5,474 nt of DNA. Origin: a bacterium. GTDB lineage: Bacteria > Planctomycetota > JACOTG01 > JAUIME01. The notes below the pieces were generated by a model that searched no databases, was not told where the DNA came from, and saw nothing but the letters and a program-made list of their open reading frames with translations. The translations under genes were made by a program, and so were the position numbers. The stretch is taken from contig JAUIME010000397.1 in the NCBI GenBank assembly GCA_030433195.1, positions 1 to 5,474 of the forward strand. Reading direction: 5' to 3'. Shown piece after piece: positions 1 through 4,451 of this stretch (position 1 is the stretch's first letter; each line of letters begins with the position of its first letter).

Positions 1-502
1 TCTGTTCGATCGCGCCCGAGTTGACGTCGATCGCGTACACGTTGATGTGCTCGTCGTTGGCTTCGTCCGAGCTGATGTAGAGCTTGTTCGTGGCCGCGTG
101 GTACTCGCCGCCCCAGAAGCTGCGCGTCGACCAGTCGATGTCGTTGAGCTTGCGCCCGTCACGATGATCGACGGTGCCGCTGCGCTCGAGCGGCTGGTGC
201 AGCAGCCACACGCCTTCGGGCGTCGACTCGCGATAGAACAGGTGTCCGTGCTCGAGATCGGCGATGTGCCCCGAGTACGGGAAGCCGATGAGGAACGGCT
301 CGAGATCGATGACGCGATCGCGGAACGTTACGGCGTACTGCGCGCGCGGCGTTTCGAGCGTCGGAGACGCGGCGCCGCCCGACTCGCGCGGTCGCTCGGC
401 GGGAGGAGCTTTCGACTCTTGTCTCGCTCGAGGGGTCGAGCAAGCCGCCACACCACACGCTACCGCGAGCGACACGATCCACAACATCCGCACCATCATC
501 AT
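1..502 (-). CDS. Lipoprotein with propeller-like N-terminus, possibly S9 peptidase-like (partial, 3' end outside window)
   Basis: Only the first 167 residues are visible; the frame stays open to the window edge. The protein starts with a short hydrophobic stretch (about residues 4-20) ending in a lipobox-like GVAAC, so Cys21 is the likely lipidated residue after signal peptidase II cleavage. Residue +2 is Ser, not Asp, which under the proteobacterial Lol rule would favour the outer membrane. A Pro/Ala/Glu-rich linker follows (about 25-52). From about residue 60 come short beta-rich segments: LFYRES (88-93), then GGEYH (131-135), KLYISSDEAND (140-150) and VYAIDVNSGAIEQ (155-167). These resemble blades of the propeller that precedes the hydrolase domain in S9 acylaminoacyl-peptidase/prolyl-oligopeptidase proteins, but a TolB-like or other WD40-like protein is equally possible because no catalytic domain is in view. 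Three consecutive ATG codons (502, 499, 496) could serve as start; the Shine-Dalgarno at 508-513 suits the first or second. The gene lies 37 bp after the sulfatase and is probably co-transcribed with it. Confidence 0.7.
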   Translation of the reverse strand, partial: MMMVRMLWIVSLAVACGVAACSTPRARQESKAPPAERPRESGGAASPTLETPRAQYAVTFRDRVIDLEPFLIGFPYSGHIADLEHGHLFYRESTPEGVWLLHQPLERSGTVDHRDGRKLNDIDWSTRSFWGGEYHAATNKLYISSDEANDEHINVYAIDVNSGAIEQ

Positions 503-507
503 CGAAT

Positions 508-513
508 CTCCTC
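508..513 (-). promoter_or_regulatory. Shine-Dalgarno site for the lipoprotein gene
   Basis: The minus strand reads GAGGAG here, 5 nt before the first of three tandem ATG codons, 8 nt before the second and 11 nt before the third. The spacing favours the first or second ATG over the third. The site lies in the 37-bp gap (503-539) after the sulfatase stop; I see no terminator in that gap. Confidence 0.7.
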
Positions 514-539
514 GGTTGATCGTCGGAACCCGCTCCGGG

Positions 540-2018
540 CTATCGGCGCGGCAGCGGCTCCGACGCATGTTCGCGCCACCAAACGTCGACATGATGCTCG
601 AGACGCGCCGCGATGTCGAGCAGCGCACCCGAAGGACCACGCCGCGTGGCGAGCAAGTCCCGCGTTCCCTGCGGGTCGTCGGTCAGGTTGAACAGTTCCT
701 CTCGAAAGCGACGCTTCGGCCCCCACAGCGAGAACGGGACGAAGTTCGCCCAGACCCCGGCTTCGAAGGCGTCTTCCGCCGACTCGATGTCTCGCATCCA
801 CTTCACGTAGCGGTAGACCTTCGGGCCTTGGCCCGTCGTCTCGACTCCGACGGCGTACACCGCGATCAAGTCCTCGACCGGCGACGGGTCGCCGAAATCG
901 GTGACGTCGCGCGTGAACGACGCGCCCGGCGTCACGGCGCGGTACGTTTCACGCCATTCGGCCGTCGTCATCGTACCCTCGAGGATTCCGCGAAGCGAGT
1001 GTCCGACGTAGGAGTCGGGCACCTCGACCTGTCCGTAGTCGAGCAGCGTCGCGGCGACGTCGAGCAGGTCGATCGACAGGTCCGAGATGGATCGGCCGCG
1101 GTTCTCGGCCGCGACCCATCGGCGATCGACGTGCCCGATCGTGATCGGCGTGTTGACACCGCGGCAATACGGCGACCCCTTCGCGACGTGTCCGTTGGCG
1201 CGACCGTTGTCGGTCGAGACCAAGATCACGAAGAAGTCGTCGACATGACCTTCCTCGGCGAGGGCGAACATCGTCTTGCGAAACTTGTTGTTCGCCCACG
1301 CGAGCATCGCGCGACGCGGGACCTCGTCGTCGAGGAACGCCTCGTGGTCCGACTCGGGGACGGCCGCCGGGATCGGAATGAGGTGTCGCTTCGGCTCGAT
1401 GAGATCGAGGAATCGCTGCGGCGGAACCAGCGGCTCGTGCGGCGTGCGCACGCGCAGATACACGACCCACGGCGTTTCGGGCGTCTTCGCGACGTCGCGC
1501 AAGAACTCGCGAATCGGCTCGGTCTCGTCGATGTCGCGCGACCAGTAGAGCGGCACCTTCTCGCCGTCGAGCCCCAGCGTCTCGGGGATGTACTCGACCT
1601 TTCCGGTCGCGAACACGCGGTACGGTCCCTCTTCGGCCTCGGCGAGCAGCTTCGGCCAAATCCGATCCGTGATGATCGAGTTCGGCGTACCGTTCGCCCA
1701 GATACCGTTGTGCGTCTCGTCCATCGCGGGCGCGCCCGTGAGGAAGCGCGTACCACTCGGACGGCAGCGCGACATCGTGTGCCCGTACTCGAAAGTGAGC
1801 GAGCGGCGTACGATCTCGTCGAAGCTCGGCGTGGTCTGCAGCGGATCGCCGCGCCACCCGAAGTTGTCGAGCGGCGCGTCGTCGAGCATGACGATGAGGA
1901 AGTTCGGCTTCTCGCTCTTCACGGGACCGGCGCCGGCGACACCCGACGACAGCACGACGAGAGCCGCGGCGAGGACGGGGAGCCGCAGCCACTTCAGCCC
2001 GGTGCGGGGGTGGAACAT
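540..2018 (-). CDS. Exported sulfatase with atypical active-site signature
   Basis: This is a 492-aa member of the sulfatase (alkaline phosphatase superfamily) hydrolases, which cleave sulfate esters using a formylglycine made from Cys or Ser. A signal peptide is visible: a basic start, a hydrophobic core (about 13-26) and likely cleavage near VAGA (27-30), so the enzyme acts outside the cytoplasm. Family marks in order are PNFLIVMLDD (38-47; Asp46/Asp47 metal ligands), CRPSGTRFLTG (85-95; Cys85 the presumed formylglycine precursor), ATGK (137-140; Lys140), TPHEPLVPP (192-200; His194), STDNG (268-272; Asp270/Asn271 metal ligands), KGSPYCRG (280-287; Lys280) and ELFNLTDDP near the C-terminus (441-449). 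Two expected residues differ: the Arg of the CxPxR core is Gly89, and the His usually just after GK is absent (GKVEY). The start at 2018 is fixed by a GGAGGT 7 nt upstream and the signal peptide directly after it. The substrate cannot be read from the sequence. Family assignment is firm; activity is uncertain. Confidence 0.93.
   Translation of the reverse strand: MFHPRTGLKWLRLPVLAAALVVLSSGVAGAGPVKSEKPNFLIVMLDDAPLDNFGWRGDPLQTTPSFDEIVRRSLTFEYGHTMSRCRPSGTRFLTGAPAMDETHNGIWANGTPNSIITDRIWPKLLAEAEEGPYRVFATGKVEYIPETLGLDGEKVPLYWSRDIDETEPIREFLRDVAKTPETPWVVYLRVRTPHEPLVPPQRFLDLIEPKRHLIPIPAAVPESDHEAFLDDEVPRRAMLAWANNKFRKTMFALAEEGHVDDFFVILVSTDNGRANGHVAKGSPYCRGVNTPITIGHVDRRWVAAENRGRSISDLSIDLLDVAATLLDYGQVEVPDSYVGHSLRGILEGTMTTAEWRETYRAVTPGASFTRDVTDFGDPSPVEDLIAVYAVGVETTGQGPKVYRYVKWMRDIESAEDAFEAGVWANFVPFSLWGPKRRFREELFNLTDDPQGTRDLLATRRGPSGALLDIAARLEHHVDVWWREHASEPLPRR
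1734..1766 (-). other. Sulfatase signature motif encoding Cys85-Gly95
   Basis: This codes for C-R-P-S-G-T-R-F-L-T-G. The canonical signature is C/S-x-P-x-R followed by four residues and T/S-G. Cys85 (codon TGC, 1764-1766), Pro87, Thr94 and Gly95 keep their places and spacing. Position 5 is Gly89 instead of Arg, and an Arg appears two residues later (Arg91). Confidence 0.85.
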
Positions 2019-2025
2019 CGAGAGG

Positions 2026-2031
2026 ACCTCC
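2026..2031 (-). promoter_or_regulatory. Strong Shine-Dalgarno site for the sulfatase
   Basis: The minus strand reads GGAGGT, the full consensus complement of the 16S rRNA tail, 7 nt before the ATG at 2018. It settles the sulfatase start. The site also sits inside a small GAGG-T-CCTC palindrome (2022-2030). Confidence 0.85.
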
Positions 2032-2041
2032 GTTCGTAGGG

Positions 2042-2082
2042 CGACCGCTTCGAGTGCCGCGGAATCCGCGCTCGAGCGGCCG
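2042..2082 (-). promoter_or_regulatory. Long imperfect hairpin in the sulfatase 5' leader
   Basis: An outer stem pairs 2045-2054 with 2071-2079 (CCGCTTCGAG against CTCGAGCGG, one bulged base at 2049). It extends by two pairs (2042-2043 with 2081-2082) across a mismatch. A TGC bulge (2055-2057) leads to an inner stem of CGCGGA (2058-2063) with TCCGCG (2065-2070). The base of the structure ends 10 nt before the Shine-Dalgarno. No run of U follows in the transcript. It could be a structured leader, an mRNA stability element or a protein-binding palindrome. The pairing is visible; the function is inferred. Confidence 0.5.
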
Positions 2083-2100
2083 GGCCGGGCCGCCGCCGCC
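2078..2100. repeat. GC-only low-complexity tract
   Basis: On the plus strand this reads GGCC, then two copies of GGGCC, then three copies of GCC. It partly overlaps the base of the leader hairpin and may add competing secondary structure. It is short and may simply be replication slippage in GC-rich non-coding DNA. Confidence 0.5.
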
Positions 2101-2129
2101 TGCGTCGACCCGGTCGCCTACCGCCACCC

Positions 2130-2158
2130 AGGAGACCCGATCCGACGCCGAAAGTCAA
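2130..2158 (-). promoter_or_regulatory. Weak sigma70-like promoter candidate for the sulfatase pair
   Basis: The minus strand carries TTGACT (2153-2158), a 5/6 match to the -35 consensus, then 17 nt, then TCTCCT (2130-2135), only a 3/6 match to the -10. It begins 27 nt past the preceding stop and would give a leader of roughly 105-110 nt containing the hairpin. The poor -10 makes this a guess. Confidence 0.2.
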
Positions 2159-2184
2159 ACGAGAGAGCGACGCGACCATGCGCG

Positions 2185-3333
2185 TCACGGGGCGAGCACG
2201 TGCACCTCGACGCCGCACCGATCGCACGCCGCGACGTCCGTCGTGAACTGGTCCCGGCAACGCGGGCAGTACGACGCACATCCGGCTTCGTCGGGCGTCG
2301 GAGCCTCGAACACCGCATCGGGTTCGACGCCGGCTTCCCGTGCGAGGGCCTCGGCCGCGCGCGCCCACCTCAAACGGAACCACGCTTCGATCGAACGGGC
2401 CTCGTCCGAGCCGGCCTCGGGATCGGCCAGCGGAAAACGGAGATCTCGCAGCGTCGCTTCGACGTAGCCCCGTCGCTCGGCTCCGCCCGAAAGGCGGAGG
2501 GCCGCGACGAGCGGCGCGAACGCCAGAAACCGCCCCTGCCGCAAACGCTCGTCGGCCCGCATCGCCGAGAGCGGCGTGACCATGAGCGTCATCAGCGCGG
2601 CGCGGCGCTCGCGCTTCGCGGCGGGATCGAGCGAGCGGTGAGCGCGGTGGAACAACACACCGACCGCCAACCACGCGGTCCCGACGGCCGCGAACATCGG
2701 TAGCCAGCACCGCCCGAACCCGAGCCGCCACGACACGAGCGGACAAATGACGAACACGATCGCGAACAACACGTGGGCAGCCGCCCTCACCGGACGTCCG
2801 GACCGGTCGATCGCGGCGAGCCGCTCGTCGAAGCGCTCGCCATCGAAAGCGCGGCCGATTTCGGAGAGAATGCGTCCCTCGCGACGCGCGCGCGGCATCT
2901 CCGCGAGGTCGGCGATGAAGTCGCGCGCGCGCCGTGCCTCGGCCTCGCTCGGCAAACGCGCGAGCACCGCGCCGTCGATCCGCACGTCGCCGTCCGCGGT
3001 CCACTCGACGGTGTTCATCGTCTCGAACTCGGCGTGCAGGCGCGTCTGCGACGAGCGCTCGCGCCGCTCCGGACAGGGCGCCACAAAGCCGTACACCCCG
3101 TCCGGCGACACGGAGAACCGCCACGGCACCGTGACGATCGCCCCCGACAACGGCGGCAACGGACTGCGCCACGTGAACCCCGCCTCACGGTTCCCGACGA
3201 GATCGCCCGGACGCTGCCGGACGAACCGCCCCCCGAGCCGAACGAACAACACCGCATCGGCGCGAACCCACTCGAAGCAGTGCACGAGATGGAACACGAC
3301 GACGACGAGAAGCAGGGTCTGCGCGTCGCTCAT
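2185..3333 (-). CDS. Membrane protein with C-terminal four-cysteine zinc ribbon, function unknown
   Basis: I do not recognise a named family for this 382-aa protein. A hydrophobic helix lies near the N-terminus (about residues 5-23). It is followed by a soluble region of about 160 residues (24-183), two more likely helices (about 184-204 and 209-229) and an Arg/Ala-rich tail. The tail ends in a zinc-ribbon pattern, CPRC (356-359) and CDRC (370-373), with ten residues between the pairs and an extra Cys352 nearby. Arg-rich stretches after helix 1 and after helix 3 suggest, by the positive-inside rule, that the middle region and the zinc-ribbon tail are both cytoplasmic. The start at 3333 is chosen because its ATG overlaps the stop of the DUF2167 gene (ATGA). 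No Shine-Dalgarno is visible upstream, and the next Met is residue 106. The overlap implies translational coupling and a shared role. The reading frame could be extended upstream to 3498, but that stretch lies over the DUF2167 coding region and is Arg-rich. Confidence 0.8.
   Translation of the reverse strand: MSDAQTLLLVVVVFHLVHCFEWVRADAVLFVRLGGRFVRQRPGDLVGNREAGFTWRSPLPPLSGAIVTVPWRFSVSPDGVYGFVAPCPERRERSSQTRLHAEFETMNTVEWTADGDVRIDGAVLARLPSEAEARRARDFIADLAEMPRARREGRILSEIGRAFDGERFDERLAAIDRSGRPVRAAAHVLFAIVFVICPLVSWRLGFGRCWLPMFAAVGTAWLAVGVLFHRAHRSLDPAAKRERRAALMTLMVTPLSAMRADERLRQGRFLAFAPLVAALRLSGGAERRGYVEATLRDLRFPLADPEAGSDEARSIEAWFRLRWARAAEALAREAGVEPDAVFEAPTPDEAGCASYCPRCRDQFTTDVAACDRCGVEVHVLAP
3330..3333 (-). 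promoter_or_regulatory. ATGA stop/start overlap
   Basis: The minus strand reads ATGA. ATG (3333-3331) starts the zinc-ribbon gene, and TGA (3332-3330) ends the DUF2167 gene. The 20 nt before the ATG hold no GGAG-like motif, so initiation probably depends on ribosomes finishing the upstream gene. Confidence 0.85.
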
Positions 3334-4394
3334 TCGGATTCGGAATCGCGCTGAATTCGCCGCGCGCGCTCGGATCCCGCCTCCGACTCGACGTCGTCCC
3401 CGTACTTCGAGCGGCGACGATTCGTACCGAACAACGACCCGACGATCCGCTTGAAGAACGCGGCCACGATCACGAGCGCGCCGACGATCGGCTTCCAAAG
3501 CTTCGCGAACAAGCCGGACTTGATCGCCGCGAACGTCGCGCCGCCCGTGACGAGCGCAGCGAGTCCGTACTTCGCGATCTTGTCGCCCTCACGGAACTCG
3601 GCGTAGCGGTTGCCCTCGGTATACGAGAACCCGTCGAGCAGTCCGTGGAACGTCGGCAAGAGTCGATCCAGATCTTCCGGGTCGGCGATGAGCAGTGCCT
3701 TCATGACGCCGCGCCGTCCGAGCAAGCGCGTGTTATGATTCACGAAACGACCGCCCTCGTCGTTGGCACCGAGGAGCGCCCACTCCAGGTTGTTCGTACG
3801 CTCGTCGTACCGCGGCTCGATCTCCCAGCCGAGTACTTCGAGCTCGCCGATGCCGCGACGCCGTCGTTCTTCGTTGCCGCGCGCGGTATCCTCACGAATC
3901 GATCGCAGCATCGCGTCCGCATCGAGTGCGTCCTTGTCGTCGTCCTTGATGTAACCGACGTCGTTGAAACTGAACTCGACGAGCCAGGTCTCGTTCGGGT
4001 CGACCGGCACGATCGCACCGACCTCCTGCCCTGACGTGAGGTTCCCCATCGCCTCGAAGAGCGTACGGGTGTCGTTCCCGTCGCAGAAGGAGTACCCCTC
4101 GGGAATCTCGACTTCGGCGATGCGCCCGAGCGCGCCCGTCGTCGGCCCCGCCTTCCATTCGATCCCGAGTTCGGCGAAGAAACCGGGAGCGACCTCGTCT
4201 CCGTCGGTCACCGGCGCGGCCTCGTCGGGAGGCGTCTCGGATCCGGCATCTTCTTCGACGGGCTGCGCGAAGATCGCTCGCGGCGCAATCGCCTGAGCGA
4301 GCGCCACGAGGCCGACGGCCAGCAGCAAAACGGCGATCGTGCGCGCGACGCGCGAATCGACGACGAGGTTCGAGCGGAACGGTCGATACGACAT
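3330..4394 (-). CDS. DUF2167-type membrane-anchored protein
   Basis: This 354-aa protein matches the remembered pattern of the DUF2167 family, envelope proteins of unknown function. A signal or anchor helix lies at about residues 18-39, then an acidic, Pro-rich linker (about 44-70). The family-like core runs from about 75 to 275. Recognisable stretches are EIPEGYSFCDGND (96-108), TWLVEFSFNDVGYIKDDD (136-153), GIGELEVLGWEIEPRYDE (181-198), NNLEWALLG (201-209) and NHNTRLLGRRGVM (219-231). The end of the core reads KYGLAALVTGG (275-285). One or two C-terminal hydrophobic segments follow (about 276-292 and 298-315), then a charged Arg/Glu/Ser tail. The core probably sits outside the cytoplasm between the N-terminal and C-terminal anchors; this topology is inferred. 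The start at 4394 has AGGAG 8 nt upstream. The gene begins 57 bp after glnS and overlaps the next gene by 4 nt. No enzymatic motif is visible. Confidence 0.85.
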   Translation of the reverse strand: MSYRPFRSNLVVDSRVARTIAVLLLAVGLVALAQAIAPRAIFAQPVEEDAGSETPPDEAAPVTDGDEVAPGFFAELGIEWKAGPTTGALGRIAEVEIPEGYSFCDGNDTRTLFEAMGNLTSGQEVGAIVPVDPNETWLVEFSFNDVGYIKDDDKDALDADAMLRSIREDTARGNEERRRRGIGELEVLGWEIEPRYDERTNNLEWALLGANDEGGRFVNHNTRLLGRRGVMKALLIADPEDLDRLLPTFHGLLDGFSYTEGNRYAEFREGDKIAKYGLAALVTGGATFAAIKSGLFAKLWKPIVGALVIVAAFFKRIVGSLFGTNRRRSKYGDDVESEAGSERARRIQRDSESE

Positions 4395-4402
4395 GGGTTC
4401 TT

Positions 4403-4407
4403 CTCCT
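4403..4407 (-). promoter_or_regulatory. Shine-Dalgarno site for the DUF2167 gene
   Basis: The minus strand reads AGGAG, 8 nt before the ATG at 4394, and supports that start codon. Confidence 0.7.
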
Positions 4408-4415
4408 GTCAGCAG

Positions 4416-4430
4416 CGCCTCGACGAGGCG
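4416..4430 (-). repeat. Perfect 15-nt palindrome in the glnS-DUF2167 gap
   Basis: Arms CGCCTCG (4416-4422) and CGAGGCG (4424-4430) flank a single central base. In RNA this would fold as a six-pair stem with a three-base loop. It sits 21 nt after the glnS stop and 8 nt before the DUF2167 Shine-Dalgarno. It may mark the glnS 3' end as a stability or processing hairpin, or weakly attenuate read-through. There is no U-tract. Confidence 0.5.
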
Positions 4431-4451
4431 TCCTTTCGTCTCCCCTACCTG

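Larger units (their letters stand above)
2019..2184. other. 166-bp non-coding leader between the zinc-ribbon gene and the sulfatase
   Basis: This is the longest non-coding stretch in the window. In transcription order it holds a weak promoter candidate, a GGGTCTCC segment complementary to the Shine-Dalgarno, a GC-only low-complexity tract, a long imperfect hairpin and a strong Shine-Dalgarno. I see no convincing small ORF with its own ribosome binding site. No U-rich tract follows the hairpin, so an intrinsic terminator is not supported. Confidence 0.7.
4395..4451. other. 57-bp gap between glnS and the DUF2167 gene
   Basis: The gap holds a 15-nt palindrome and the Shine-Dalgarno of the DUF2167 gene. 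No U-tract follows the palindrome in the direction of transcription, and no -35/-10 pair stands out. Read-through from glnS is therefore plausible. Confidence 0.6.

Noticed and set aside
264..2039. Very long open frame on the plus strand, opposite the sulfatase and the start of the lipoprotein gene
   Set aside because: Its translation is Arg/Val/Asp-rich with no recognisable domain or fold pattern. It lies antisense to a clear sulfatase with a perfect Shine-Dalgarno. Long antisense frames are expected in GC-rich DNA.
2058..2082. Intrinsic terminator after the zinc-ribbon gene
   Set aside because: The stem is GC-rich, but no run of U follows in the transcript, and the structure sits close to the sulfatase ribosome site, not the preceding stop.
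949..2127. Minus-strand open frame overlapping the sulfatase and its leader
   Set aside because: Its translation is low-complexity Arg-rich and it is out of frame with the well-supported sulfatase.
1994..3172. Long minus-strand open frame overlapping the zinc-ribbon gene and the leader
   Set aside because: It is extremely Arg/Ala/Gly-rich, lies out of frame with the membrane zinc-ribbon gene over most of its length, and shows no domain. It is a GC-rich shadow frame.
3334..3498. Upstream extension of the zinc-ribbon protein to an earlier start at 3498
   Set aside because: The extra 55 residues are Arg-rich, overlie the conserved-frame end of the DUF2167 gene, and would put a charged segment before an evident N-terminal membrane helix. 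The ATGA start at 3333 is more economical.
3645..4034. Plus-strand open frame opposite the DUF2167 core
   Set aside because: It lies antisense to a recognisable family core, and no supporting ribosome site or motif was found.
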